Below the pieces are notes generated by a model. It saw nothing but the letters and a program-made list of their open reading frames with translations. It searched no databases and was not told the DNA's origin. A stretch of 64,000 nucleotides of DNA, from contig ML210249.1 of NCBI GenBank assembly GCA_004369085.1, positions 38,090-102,089 of the forward strand. Reading direction: 5' to 3'. A program made the translations under genes and the position numbers. The DNA comes from Coprinopsis marcescibilis (taxonomy: Eukaryota; Basidiomycota; Agaricomycetes; Agaricales; Psathyrellaceae). Of this stretch, positions 21,952 through 35,400 are shown piece by piece; position 1 is the first letter of the stretch, and each line of letters starts with the position of its first letter.

Positions 21952-23445
21952 ATGAAAGCTGCAAGAGAAGAAGCGGCTGGAAACATCCTTGGATCCAGGA
22001 TGCTCTTGCTTTCAGCTGCGAAGAAAAAGGCCTTACCTTCGCTTCCATTCGAAACGTGGTCTGCAATCTTCGCTATAGCCTGCAGCGGGAAGGCTATTCA
22101 ACTCGATGTGAACGACGACTTTTCTGATCTTGATACAATCTGGCCAACACAGATTGTCTTGCTCCGCGTTTGCAAATCATGGAAAGAAGTAGCTATTACG
22201 ACGCCGGAAATCTGGACCAGCCTCGAACTTGGAAAAATACACGACGATCAAAGCCCTCTTGACGAAGCGAAACAAGGGGTATTGGCAGGAATATTTCGTC
22301 GCATTCTTAAACTTTCAGAATTGCGGCCTCTCCGCCTTCGACTCGGAAGTGGCATCCAACGACATCCTCATTGGAGCTCTATGGTGCTAGACATCCTCGG
22401 ACAAACGGGACGCCTGGAAACAGTACACTTTGACGTCGCAGAAATCCCGGATTTCGATGACACTATTATCCTCCCCCAGCTAACACATCTGTTCATTGAG
22501 AATTGCTGGTTTTGCAACCTCACGACTGTCAACGCCCCCAATATTACATCATGCACGCTGCTCGACAGCCCTGCGCCTTGTATCTTGTTCCATCCTCAAT
22601 GGGTGCAAATAACCTCCCTGTCGCTATTCACTAGTTCTTGTCGGAAAGGACCCGATTTCACCATGCCAATCGACGCCTTCTACCTCACCGTCGAAGAGAC
22701 CCCTCACCTGATCACATTACGCGTCAACATCGGTCACCTTACTGGTCCTTGGCAATCTCTCAACGATGAGTTTGAATCGCCTCCCCGCTTCCAGAAACAG
22801 GTTACTCTTGCCGAACTCCGAACGCTGGAACTTCAAGATAATATTGCCATTTATCTGACTTCTGCCCTATCCCGTCTTTTCTTGCCGGCGCTGCAACGGG
22901 TTGACTTGGTGATCCCAGCAAACTGTCGAACACGCTCCTCTGATGGGACCATAAGGTCTGAATCAATTCAATTCTTCCTTGACGAGCACCGCCACCCAGA
23001 ACTCCACGACCTTCGTATATGCGTCTACAATGAACAGTTGCGCCGACGGTCCTTCATTCTAAACCCTGCGGCGGCCGCTAGCGCATACTTCGGAATCCTA
23101 CAAGACAATTTTGGCGGTAGTTGGGAACGGTGGAAGCGGGAGATATATGGGAACGGGATGGTGCCAATTCCGAGACGAAATCGAAATCTTCTGAAGACTT
23201 TCCGACCTGTCAAGGTCTCCAACGTCTTTTCGACCCAGTCCAAGGCCGATAAATATGTGGAAGACATCATAGGGATCTTCCTGGAGCAGAAACGGCTGGT
23301 TCAGCCCCTTGACTCGGATTCGCTACGGCGAATTGTAAACTCGGTCCTTAACAGGTATGACCTAGATGAGCTGAGCACTGTGTTTTCTCTTTTGAGTTCG
23401 GGCCCATTTGACGAGCGTAAAGTTACGGTTTTGTTAGCTCTTTAA
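21952..23445 (+). CDS. F-box-like protein with LRR-like C-terminus, 497 aa
   Basis: Probably a substrate adaptor of an SCF-type ubiquitin ligase. Residues about 28-93 hold the Agaricomycete F-box-like signature: ALPSLPFETWSAIFAIAC, then IVLLRVCKSWKEVAITTPEI and WTSLEL. The remainder shows irregular leucine-rich strands (LPQLTHLFIENCWF, LAELRTLELQDN, LPALQRVDLVI) as in the lineage-expanded F-box families of mushrooms. It is read as one exon from the ATG at 21952 to the TAA at 23443-23445. The N-terminus (MKAAREEAAGN) looks like the end of a coiled coil, and the frame extends upstream without an ATG, so a missing 5' exon cannot be ruled out. The substrate is unknown. Confidence 0.75.
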   Translation: MKAAREEAAGNILGSRMLLLSAAKKKALPSLPFETWSAIFAIACSGKAIQLDVNDDFSDLDTIWPTQIVLLRVCKSWKEVAITTPEIWTSLELGKIHDDQSPLDEAKQGVLAGIFRRILKLSELRPLRLRLGSGIQRHPHWSSMVLDILGQTGRLETVHFDVAEIPDFDDTIILPQLTHLFIENCWFCNLTTVNAPNITSCTLLDSPAPCILFHPQWVQITSLSLFTSSCRKGPDFTMPIDAFYLTVEETPHLITLRVNIGHLTGPWQSLNDEFESPPRFQKQVTLAELRTLELQDNIAIYLTSALSRLFLPALQRVDLVIPANCRTRSSDGTIRSESIQFFLDEHRHPELHDLRICVYNEQLRRRSFILNPAAAASAYFGILQDNFGGSWERWKREIYGNGMVPIPRRNRNLLKTFRPVKVSNVFSTQSKADKYVEDIIGIFLEQKRLVQPLDSDSLRRIVNSVLNRYDLDELSTVFSLLSSGPFDERKVTVLLAL

Positions 23446-26400
23446 TGCAGTAAGTACCCTCGTACTTAAGCTCCCAGTTGTAATTACGATACATTAGTAC
23501 CATGCTTAGTGCCTCTCGAGCGTTGTGTGTACTTACTTGGTATCAGAAAACTGGCGCGATAGCAACTAGCAAACCATCCATTCCCTTGAATTTTCAAGAT
23601 TGGCAATGGTATCATGATGTTAGTAGTTTGCTCTAGTACGCCGACGACTCGGACGAGAACTTGAATGAAGCCGATGGTCAAAGCGTGGCAATCTTATGCT
23701 ATTTACGTAGGAGTGAGTCAGCATTTTGATCGTGTTCCGAAGATGTCCGGGTTCGATCCTCGACGGAGCAGGTCGTTTTCTTTTCCTTCCTGCCCCTTTG
23801 CCATGACTTTCACCGTTTTGAACCTTCGATTAAATGTGGAATGTTTCGACTCAAAAATTGAAGTGCTGAACTGTTCGGAACACAGCGCGCCAACTTCTAG
23901 CATTCCAATCTGTTGGATCTGTTGGAGGGAAGAAGTCCACCTAGCGTTGAAGTTCGCCAAACTCAAAACCCCTGACTATAAAGCCATGGGTGAGTCATTG
24001 ATACTGCTTGCCCCAGTACAATCGACGCTTCCTCAGGGCAACATATTGTACGCTTCGAATCGTTTGATTCCGGTTTACGATGGGCAAGAACCTCGATGCG
24101 TTGCTTTGACTCAATGTTCTGTTGGCTTTGTGAATGGTTCTTGCAACCACGCATGCTGGCTGGTGTCTACGTCTACCCTTAGAAGGCGCGTGTTATGCCT
24201 TGGGTGAGCCGCTCTGTTCAAGCTGCGGCTTACCCGTGCATTTCGGCCAGGACAACGAGGCTCCACAAAGACGACCTTCTCTTGGTCCATCCGACTAACC
24301 TCCACATCTTCTGAAGTCCCTTCGACATTTATCAAACCCCGGGAACGTCTCCTCTACTTTGCTGAAGGCCTCTCTGTCTCGCTCGGATCGGATCGCAAGG
24401 ACGTTTTACTGGTATCGACTATGAGCTCAAGAAACGTTTCACAGCACCAAACTCTCGTCCAGCCACGATCAGCGAACTCAAAACCTTATCAAGCTATCCT
24501 GACCAGATAACGCGATCCGCTTCCCTCAGTTATCAAATGCACGGCTTTAATTTCACGCAACGCTTTTCATATCGTTGTTTTGCTCGATCGCACATTAATG
24601 ATCGTTGCGAATCACTTCAAGAATACAGGACTAGAGCGGTACGCTTTTTCCCATCGAATGAACCATACCATACTAACAGGGGGCCATACCTAGACATGTC
24701 CGATGCACTTTTGCGGGCCCTTCACGGTCTCTGGGAATGTTTCAAGGGGTTCGACAGTCACCAAGTTCGGAGAATGCCTCAGAATGGTCGAAACGCTTTC
24801 GGAATCCTCAGTGACTGTGGTTGAAAAGGCACCGGGGCACCAACTTGAATTGGAAAAGACTGGAAACCGCATCTCTTTTGCATTGCAGAGCGACCCTTGG
24901 ACTTCTCCGGCGCTCGATGTCCCTGTTTCACCCCACCATTCGAAGGCGACACATCGTGTCATCCATTCTCGTGACATTCAGCAACAACTCTTCAACGTAA
25001 CGCAGCGCGTCGCAACGCTCACTAATTTCAATCGGTCCTTCACATCGTCACGAACCAGTTGGCAGAGTCCGAGAATCTGTCTCTCGCGCTTCTGATCCGC
25101 TTCACTTCAAGTTCAAGTTCAAGTTCAAGTTGATGATAGAAGGATTACGAGGGCGAACACGATCCCCGTGTATCAGCAAGCTCTGATCAGCGCTACGCAG
25201 AGCGCCGAACCAAGGGGCGTACCGGCCACTTACTGAGCGACTCGTAGTATCAATGCGAGCGAAACGGACCCTCGGAGGCATAAACCCAGATGCTCATATT
25301 GCAACAGAGGGTATCAGGCGAACCACTTGCAGCATCTCATCCTTGCGATCGTCCATCAGCCAATCATACACATGCGCTCAGCCGGCGCGCAGAACGTGGC
25401 TGCCAGTATGTTTCCAACCATTCTAGTATTGCTTGCGCAAGGTTGCAGCCCCTTATCAGCTGACGGCCACGTTCCGATTGTAAGACACTTGTTATCTAAA
25501 TTATCCGCAATCCGTACTTACCGACATGATGCTAAGCACATACATAACAGACGAATGCGCAACGAGGATCTCATGTGTCCTTATCTGATCTGAAACCAAT
25601 GTTGTGATGTCAGTGCTTTGGGCATCGATTGGCGGGGTGTTAATCCGTTCATTAATTTTTACTTGCGCGCTGCACAGCTCATACATATCGCCTATCTTTT
25701 GCGTGATGCCCACCAGACAGCAACGCCCGTACCTTACCCCAGGTCCGACGACTCTCCGCCTCCTAGTGCACGCCCAGACCTATTAGGGTACCGGTCCGCC
25801 AGGCTTCAGCACTCAAGTACGGCGAAAGCCCGTCTGACAGCTCGGAACCAATAGAACTGCAACATAGACTGTATCTCGAGCTCTCCATGCAAGTGCTACG
25901 TAATCTGCCACTGTTCTTGTCGTAATATATGACGCGAAGCCCGTGTTATCAAAGTGATAATGTCTGGGAGTAAACCACCGAGCGGGACCCTGTGAAATAC
26001 GACCTGCACATTTGAAGAGTGAACGGACTCTATTGGGAGTTCACAGGCGCCTATTCGTCTGCACGTCTCCGTCATGGCATGCTTCCCATCCAATCATATC
26101 GTCTCCGTCCAGCTTCTAGCACCGGGAACGACGCGAGTCTCCATCATCTGTTATGGTTCGCAGTCCCCGTCGTTTACACGCTCGCCCTGAAATAGTCACC
26201 CGGGGTCTTGAATCTGAAATATCGTCCCCGACTCTGCCTCGCTTCGATTGGTCGGATTTAGTCTAAAACTTGCACCGCGCCTCTAAAATAGCAGCGCTAA
26301 CCATAATATAAGCCGTTTTACTATCTTGAGGTTACGGCCTCTCATGCCATCGTGGTTAACCGTTACGTGGAATCGATCATCGATGTGAAGTTGGGAGTCT

Positions 26401-27574
26401 GGAGTCTGGACGCTCAGTGGCGGTCGGTGCGTCTGCCATCTGGTCTCGGTCTTATCGACAGCCACAAAAGTCAGGATTCAGGTTGAGGCTGGTGGTGTCG
26501 GTCGATGATTGATCAGTTGACTCTGGACGAGTCTAGCGGTGTTCAAGGATAAAGGGCTCTAGCTCTAGACGGGGCATTCGAGGTTGATGTTAATTCGGAT
26601 TGTCGCCTCCCGAAGTTCTCCCAGGGTCGACGACTCTAGTCTATCGGATGAAGTTGACATCGATAGTACGGATAGCAGTAGCTCGTTCGAGGTCGCAGTG
26701 CGTGCTGATGCTTGGACAGTGGCGCCGAGACGGGATGGGGCGATAACTCTGCAAGAGCCCGAGCTCACATGTTCGTCTCCGTGACCTATAGTATTAGTAC
26801 AGGTGTAGTGTGCCAAGCAAACCTGCGTTCAATGTGATGGTGATATCGTAGTAGCGATTGTTTATGATTGTATTGTAAGGGCCAAGACTAAGTCCGATTT
26901 CATTGTGACAGACGAACAACATGGAGAGCCACTGAGATATAGTGTTCGGCAGAAGTCCAAGTCCAAGTCCGAGAGATGGAAATTTCGTGAACGCCGGAAA
27001 AGACTTTACAAATACAAGTTACAATAAAACTCGAGAGAGCCGGTGGGAGGAGGCGAATAATTCGTACGGTTCGATTCTGTCAAGGACTGCTACCTTAATG
27101 GTATGTATGTACATGACTTCTGCGATACATATAAATACTGCCCTAGCTAGTGCTATGGGGTCTATGAGAGTGTGTCCTAGGACCCAAAATGTATGACGGC
27201 GACAGGAAGTGAACGGATATCGACAATGATGCAATGATAACAAACTTAAACTAGTGTACGTATGGAGAACCAGAAAGATTATTATTACTTGAGATGCTCT
27301 GAATAACTGAGAAAAGCTTAGAAAACGAAAGGGTGCCTAAAGACTAGGGATTATAAAATTACAACTACTTGCTGAGATGCGGATGCGGATAGACAAATAA
27401 AATGTATGCAGCGAGCGGAACGAGTGCATATGCAAAGTTCTGAAGCCCCAAGAACGTGGATGCAAAGAAGAGCGAAAGACGAAAGCAGAAAATGATGAAA
27501 ACAAGCAAAAATAGCAACACCAGGTCGAGGATGAGGAACGATGTGAAAGCGGCAAAGGGTTCGTTCGAAGATTA
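23446..27574. other. Gene-poor region, 4.1 kb
   Basis: No gene is supported on either strand. Short open frames at 23665-24207 and 24703-25095 (+) have no recognisable domain or convincing splice continuation. The stretch holds a hexamer repeat at 25106-25131 and a tRNA-like B-box near 23750 that does not fold as a tRNA. It may contain decayed genes. Confidence 0.45.
25106..25131 (+). repeat. (TTCAAG) hexanucleotide tandem repeat
   Basis: 4.3 perfect copies of TTCAAG in a non-coding context: a simple microsatellite. Confidence 0.9.
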
Positions 27575-29492
27575 TCATTGACTCGGCACCAAAAACGGCT
27601 GAGAAAGCGATGGGACCATAATCTGCGAATGTCCATGATGGTGACCATGATGCCCAAGCGAGGGGGGCGAGGAAGAGGAAGACTGTTCAGGCAAAGACCA
27701 CCGCCTATGCCCCGCCAACGCACTCGAAATCCCAGTAGCGGTTTCACTAACTGCGATATGATGATGATCATGCCCCAGCTCATCCGCCGCGACCTAAGAG
27801 TAAAGTAAGAAACAAAATGATTGTGGATCAGTCAGTCGACGATCAAATGAATCATGAGTGAGTAAATGAGACGTACCATGGGTTCCTGGGTGTACAGTCC
27901 ATGATTGCTGCTGCTAATGCCCATGGTGGTACGATGCGGCATGGATGCTGCCAGCGGGTGCGCGTGCATCGTCGCCGGACCAGAGCCGTCCTCCAAGTAC
28001 GACTCTGCTGACGTTGTCGTGACATCCGGATTTGCCCCCATGCGGACAGAAGGTGGGTAATACTCCGAGGCGCCGTGCTGGTAAGAAAACCTCGCGGCCG
28101 GATGATTGTTGCCGTACGCGCTACTAGCATGCGGAGGAGAGGACCTAGGTTGGGAATGATGAAGCTGCTGCTGATGGTGATAAGGGATGCTCCTGCCAGT
28201 AGAGCTCGCAGCGGATTTGCGGATGTAAGGGTGGGTTACACTCACACCTGTAAGTGGATGGATAGGATCAAATGGGTAACATGGCAGTAGGTGGAAAACG
28301 TACCATCGTTGAGCCTCAGCAGGCTTGGCTGGTGGCCGACGGCACTGCGTCTGCCACATTCGCTAGAATCGAGGTCACGATCCCCATCCCAAGAGTAGAG
28401 CGAAGGGGTATCATCAGATCCAAAATCCTGATTTGACCATTCCACCATGTGCGCTCGACCAGGATTGCAGTAGTCAGAACCTGCGGAATCGTACAAGTCC
28501 TCCTTGGAGCTCAGCCGAAATTCGGGTGGGAAGGTGTGCAAGCCTTCCGTGTCGTTCATCCGGATCACCAACGAAGGGAGAAGCGATGGAGTTGGCAAGG
28601 GAGTTTCCAGTTGAGCACCCGGCGTACTCTTTCCGTCGTCGCTGCTGGACGTGGACGATGAATCGTCTCCGTCCGGCATCAGAAGGTCGGGCCTGTCGAG
28701 CTCGATTTGGAACTCGAACATGACAGGCTCTTCTTCCAATGGTCGCGCATCTGAATTGCGAGGCGACGATTCCGCTGAAGTCAACCCACTATTTCGCTTT
28801 GAGTCGTGTTGGTGGGCGAACGGGTTCAAGCGAAAGACGTTCATCATCTTCCTCATGTCTCCCGAGGCCTGGGTTGCCCGCAGTGGAACCTCCATTGGCA
28901 ACGGCGACAAAAAGACGCCTGAGAACACCCCAGTGGACGTTCCAGGTTCCATGACGAAGCCTAGAGGGGCATCCTCTGCTGCCTCGACCTTCAGAGTGCT
29001 GCATTCTCTAGATTGTTGTGAAGGCGTATACTGCGAAGGCGCAGTGTCGGTGTGTTGTTGCTGATAGGGCTGGCCGGCAGATGCGGGCCGTGATTGCAGA
29101 AACGGCGGGGAAGGGGCCGAGTCGCTGTACGCGTATGGCATGCCTGCGTACACAGCGTCGTTTTGGCAGAGGTTTCCCGATGAATATGTCGATGCCCTCG
29201 ATACGGATCGCGAGTGGTCGTGTGGATATGAGCGAATATGGTGCGGCGACGGCGAAAGCGCTGTCCTCTGCGATGATTCTGGATACCCGTTCTGGTCGTT
29301 ACTACCTGTCTGTCCATAGAGCTCGTCCGACCAGAAATAATGGGAGTAAGCTGGGGCAGCTTCCTCGCCCGACGGGTAGCGCTGCCACTGAGATACAAGC
29401 GACTGCGACTGTGCTCGCAGTTGGCCACGATATTCGTGCCCAAGGCATCTGTCGTCGAAGCCAGACGATGTGGAGTACTCTGGGTGAGCCAT
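27575..29492 (-). CDS. Ser/Gln/His-rich low-complexity protein, 592 aa
   Basis: Three exons (28304-29492, 27877-28247, 27575-27793) joined by GT-AG introns give 1,779 nt, exactly 593 codons with the stop. No named domain is recognised. The N-terminal half is rich in Ser, Tyr, Gln and Pro (SYPHDHSRSVSRASTYSS). A more conserved-looking core includes PLGFVMEPGTSTGVFSGVFL, RKMMNVFRLNPFAHQ and EPVMFEFQIELDRPDLLMPD, followed by an acidic/Ser stretch and PSLVIRMNDTEGLHTFPPEF. The C-terminus is His-rich (HHHQQ-like tracts, LGHHGHH). Composition suggests an intrinsically disordered regulatory or scaffold protein, but this is inference. The start is the first ATG in frame, with a TATA-like element about 70 bp upstream. 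Confidence 0.7.
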
Positions 29493-32400
29493 TGCGATCG
29501 TCAAAGGAGACAAGGTGTTCTAACGAAGAGAGAACTCTAAAAAGAAAACAGTCAGAGCTATATAGTGGCGCCTAAAATTAAAAAAGCTTACTTGGCTGAG
29601 GAGAACGCGACGAAACGGGCAGAACGTGGGGAGATTTGTAAATGAAAGGGAGGGCGATATGGACCCCGGCTGGAAGAAGGCATTTTACTTTTACCCCCCA
29701 GCGTCATCAAGGAAGCAGATAGAAAATAATAAGTAGACCGAGGATCACTAGATCCAAAGGCAGATCCCCGCCCACGGGGCATTCGAATTTGTCCAAGGGA
29801 CCATGGATCGATGACATCCAATGTCCCTCCATCCAGAAAATTCCACCGGCGAGTCAGATGTTCAGCCTTTATATCATGAAAGCCACAGTCCCGGGCTGTC
29901 GAAACTCGAAACTACTCAACACTCCTCTCTGCTGAGGGGTACTTTCCAAATCAGGCCCATTTCGCTGGGGGATCCGCAAGCGCGCCGCCCACGCGTCGCA
30001 ACTTTCAAACTCCGAATGTCTTCCTGGGCAATTTCGCGTATTTTTCTGCAGCCCCTCTGTCGCAGAATTAATACCGTTGTCCCGCAGAAATCTCTGCCAG
30101 CTTTCGCAGTCGTTCTGGTCCGAGATCACCAAGTTGTGTCAAAGTTCATCGCTGCGTCGGCGCGCCAGATCGCTTTGTTTGCCTCTGTTTTGGCCGCCGC
30201 CACGCCTGCCATTTGGTCTTCGATTTGGATCGAATCTTAGGAAGATGGGGTCGCTTTGCTTTTCCAATGACATATGCCGTTCGATAGCCAGTCTGTCGGT
30301 TGCGGGACCATAGAATAGAAAGCACCCTCAAAACATTCGTGCGTTTTAGTCGTCTCCTTCAGATTCATTCTCCTACATCGATTTGGTTAGAACCCTCCGT
30401 GCTAAATCTATCCAGAACCTCCGTCGTGTGTGCAGCGGCGTCCGTGTCACTACGGCTTTGAGCATTTTTTGGTCTCCCTGACCACCGTCTGGGACACCGG
30501 GGACCTTCCAGTCCGCTTTCGGTATGTCTTCTCAAATTGAGTCGCATCGAGCGCCAAACCAGTGTCTCAGCGGTCCGTGTTTGTGTGTGACAACCAAGAC
30601 ACAACGGTTAGTGCGTGGTACCACAAATAGCGGTTGGAGCGACCACATTTTCCCGATTTATCACTCAGTGTGCAAGATTCAGATCTCAGCTCTGATATCC
30701 CATCCTTCTTTCGTCTTCAATTCATCGACTTTAGGTTTATTCCGGTTCAAATTCTTCATGTTACCCACATCTCATTGAATCATTTCCAGATGTGTCGGAG
30801 AGAACATATTGATAGCACGCTTATCAGAGGAAAGAACCGTTGTTTCTGGTGCTAACGCGTGTGTAACGGGCTCCATTAGACTTTAATACCCTTGTTTCCT
30901 CACCGCTATTCACATAGACTGGTCCAAATGCACGTATGCAGCGTGTGTCTAATTCTCTTTTGACTCTTGGTTAACTAATCCCATGCATTCTTCCAGGTTA
31001 TCATTGGCCATCTTACCCTAGATAGGAATGTCTCCAACGATATCTCCCAGAACGCCGATCAATTAGGTATGTATGACCGGGTATCTTCTACCGTCGCTGG
31101 CTACCAATATGTGTATAGCCCCGCTCTCACTATTGTTTCTGTTTCGCGCTCTCATCGACAGAAATGAGCGGAATATTAACGAACAGCTGCAAAAGGCGGT
31201 GTGTGTCCAAAGCCTAAGGCATGCTTTTCACCCCATAGACTTACCCTTAAACTGCTCGCCCAACCCCATATTTTAGGGCTTAACAGACATCCTTTGCCTC
31301 TACTAAGTCCTGCAGATGGCAAGGGGAAACTTCCCGGGCCATCCATCACCGAACCATTAAGGTTACGGATTCCAATCACGACACACAGCTCCGCGTCCCA
31401 CCCAAACAAGAAATCATAAACCTCGACCCGACCCAAACGCTTGGTAACCGGCCCAAGGGCAAGGCAAGGCCCCAAGTGGCAAGCCCCCAAGTACCGTCAG
31501 CGTTAGATCGAGTCCGAGCCCACCATCCATCACCACACCAACCCAATCCGGATCGCCGCTGAATGTAAACTTCCCGATGGCGCCGTCCCTGCCTAACCTT
31601 AAAATTAACACACATCGCACTCTAGACGTCCCCTTATGCATCTCGTTCTCTTGTTCGCGATGTGATGCCATCGAACCTCGACCCTGAAGCTTGACTGCGC
31701 ACGTAACCTGAAGTTTGAACAAAGTACTGCGCGATTACATAGCGCAAGACGTTGACAGCAACCCCGTATTCCTATGCGCATGCAGTACTTATGTTGTGTG
31801 GATATAAATATACCTTGCCAACCTTGCTGCTGACCGTCGGATCTGTACCCCGTTTTCCGCGTCTTTACCATGTCAGGTGGACAGTGCTGCCACATCCGCA
31901 GCCCATGCGGACGCTAAGTCCCACCCTAACCAGGAAAAGAAAACAGAAAACGTGTCTTCCCCTTAGTATGCCCCAAGACCCGTTTTCACCAAATTTGAAA
32001 GCTTGAACTGTGAAGCTTGGGTGGGATTTTCGATGTGATGCCGCCTGCTTGATATATACAAACTTGGAGTATGTAGGCAGCAGGAACAATTCGGGACGAA
32101 CATCAGAATTAGAACCGGAATAAATCAAGGCAAAGATTTGTCCGACTTGAGTGTCGCGGCGTTTCGGTGGATACAACAAATAACTGTACATTCGGGCAAT
32201 CGTTGATGCCAATTCTAATCACCCACTTTAAGCTTGAGCGCCCAGGGCCCATCGACATCAAGGATCGAGTGAGCATACTTGACTATAGCCTAGCCTATGC
32301 CTCATACGAGATGGGCCGCAATCTAGAGCGCGAGCTCTGTTATAGCGTAGCTCATAATCGTTTGCAGAACAGAAACCCGATCGTGATATTGATATCCGGC

Positions 32401-35400
32401 CGACAGTAACGCTAACGATGAAACCCTGTGTCCACTGCCTTACCCACACTGCTATTACAGCTGAGAGCAGGCTGGGTATAACCGTATGGAATGCCTTTGA
32501 TGAGGAAGAGTAAGTATTAGATGCTGCGGCGCATTAAAAGGGAAACAGCACCCTCCGCGAGATTAAGCGCCCAGCCAAGACTGTGCCAAGACTGCCAGCC
32601 ACACACTGGTACCGCCGACACTATGTCGGATACCGATACCTCTGCTTCCTCGGTGTGCTCCCTTGATTCCGATGATGAGCTAAACTCTCAGCTCTTTTTC
32701 GAGTACAAATGATTCAGAGCTTGGTAAAACTAAAAAACTAAAATTCGCAAAACCTTTGGGAAGTTGGAAGAATTTTAACCTAGTGGTAACTCGTACTAAG
32801 TAGGCAAGAAGGTAAAGGAAGGGATTGCTGATACCCAGAGTGAATCTGGGTTTAACGCGCATACTTTACTTTCAAGGGTACCAAACGGTGAGACTCGCCG
32901 GCAACCAAGCAGTCAAAAGGTTCATCAAAGACGGAGAGACGGCCTTTGTATTCGCGAAAGGCTACCACATCACGCCAGAGTAAAAATGTACGTAGACCGT
33001 ATATCTGAAATTCTAGAACTCCGAGGTGGTAAATCATCTGCTGCCAGCCGATAAAGATAAATAAACTTGTCTACTTCCGTGGTTCTTTGTTCAATTCAGA
33101 GTCAGCTATGTAGCTAACTTTGCAGGTTGGAAGTTCTAAAGTCTGGGGAAGGATGACAAATACACTGCAGCCCTTGGGCTGCCGACGTTCGCGCAGAAAA
33201 TGCCAATCAAACATGCGATATACGATGGATTAGGGGTGTTATATCAGTTTAAGCTGGCAATGGCCGCTGGCGTTGCGGAACAGTCAGTTGAATCACCGAC
33301 TTTGAGCTTGTTACGGTGGCGATTCAGGAGGCGCCACAGGTCATTGTCAAAGCCCTGCTCCAGCTACAGCTACATACCAAATTGACCCAGGGGCTTGCAA
33401 ACATCTTACACACACGGAGAGTCTTTTTCAAAATTGACAACGGCTTAACAACATGCCACCTACCGCGGTGGACGACATGACGGGTCAGATTTGTGCGTCA
33501 TCACTCGGGAAGTTGGAGCATGGGCTGAATCGTCGAGCAGTGACTGCTACAGTCAGTGTGGCAAGCGGAATGAAACATTAGGTTTCACATTTGCAATGCA
33601 TGATCGTTCGAAATAGTCGGAATGGGCTGGTAAGCATGACCAGCGTCGGAAGAGCTGTGTGTGTCCGCGATTCCCCCCTCTCGAGTGCGAGTTAATTAAT
33701 CGAGAGAACCGACGTTATAATGTGGTCCCGTCCTGATCGTTATTAAGACGCTAAGACTCGGAGTCATCAATAATAAATTAATTCAGCGCACTGAGATGGG
33801 GTATGGGTGGGCTGGGGTATCCTCAGTCCGAGCGCAATGGTCCTTTCTTCCATTCCACCTCTGCGGCAGCATAGGTTCTGATATGGAACAAGGGGAAAGT
33901 TATCTCGCGACATGTCTGACCTTTGGGGCGTACAATGCACATGGACCAGATGGTGGAGCACCGGAGATCAATTCCAAGCAGACGAAGTGGGATTCTGAAG
34001 ACAAAAATAACGCCCCTCTTGTCTGTCACGCTCGGAAATTGTTAACCGTGCCCGAAGCACTGTCTGTCAAAAACCATGATTGAGATTCAATCGACTGACA
34101 GCCTTCACGAAGATTACGCAAATTTATGTATGCTCCTCAGGGCAGATTCCGCCGTGGCCCCGGTCCATTCTCCCGAATGACAGAATACGGTAGCACATAG
34201 CGTCTGATCCTCGGAAAAGCACCAGGTGGAGCGCCTTCCTTGAAGTTCCTTGCAGAGTTCTGACGAGGTGAGGCAGAACATAAACGTATGTACCAGGTCA
34301 TGCTTGCGCGACTAGCGGGCTTCCATCAGCAGATGCGTCGAGAACAAGGGCAAGAACTTGGAAGAAAGGAAGCGGAAGACTTGCTTACTACATACATATA
34401 TCACAGAACCGCATGTCAAAAGATGTCGGTGGGGGGCGCGATCGGTTGCGAACCACACCAGCGCTCCCCGAACCCAAAGCTTAAATCTTCTCGAAACATT
34501 ACGCATTCCCCCTGTCTTCTGCCGGAAGGAACTCAGTTTGCACCCCAAATCGAAAAAGAATGAGGCTGAATTTAGCACTATAGAGGCCACCGCGATTGAA
34601 AGTCACACTTACGTCTTGCCTTCGAAGAATATGTAGTAAACCGGCCGGTGAATAGTCTGTTGACCATCTTACCGCCGGCTGGGTGACGAGGCTAACGGGG
34701 GTCAGTTTCCAGGGAATCATGCTGTTTGGCTTTAGGCGGGAAGATGCGAGTATGTATTTAGGCGAGAAGAGGAGTAGATCGAATGCACAAACTTGCTTCC
34801 ATACGTTACAGTCGGAATGGATGCACGGTTGCCAGAGCTTGCTTGAAGCCCGGGAGAGAACTCGACTGTGGTGGGGCCGATTAAGGTGACAGCCACCGTG
34901 CCCCTTCGCCGATCCACGATTCGAAAGGGTCGTCTTACTAAACCTTCAGCCTTGGTGCCATCACATCCGTCCTTCTGAGAAACCAAGACTGTCGAAGCCC
35001 TTCATAGCCCCGTTCGAGTCCACGATTAGCCACAGGCTGGGTCCACAGAAACATAGGTCCATGATCAAAGCGTTATCTAGTCTGCCACGTTCCATGATCG
35101 TTTGGAGGCCTCGAGCTCCAGAAAGACCGCCACTCAAATGCCAGGTGGTTGGTGTTCTGCACCGCGTCAGTCATGATCGAGATTCAAACACATCATTTGT
35201 ATTAAACCCACAGCATAGAGCAGGGTCGTAGTTTGAGGCCGCACAAGTCGACCGCCGCGTGTCCTTAATATGTCGAAACAGGTTCATTTCATATTGAAGA
35301 GCGTGGTGGTGGTCGTGGATTGAAAACATTTCTGCCAAGCAATGATGTTCCTGGAATCAGATCAGAGCCCTGGAAGAATTTGTGCTTGTTTGGCTGCGAC

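Noticed and set aside
23629..23790. A GGTTCGATCC box followed by TTTT, with TGCTCTA upstream that could pair as an acceptor stem
   Set aside because: The T-stem mispairs, no D or anticodon arm forms, and the distance is too long; most likely chance or a tRNA fossil.
29821..30240. A 139-codon plus-strand frame upstream of the 592-aa gene
   Set aside because: No recognisable motif and no splicing partner; treated as chance in a promoter region.
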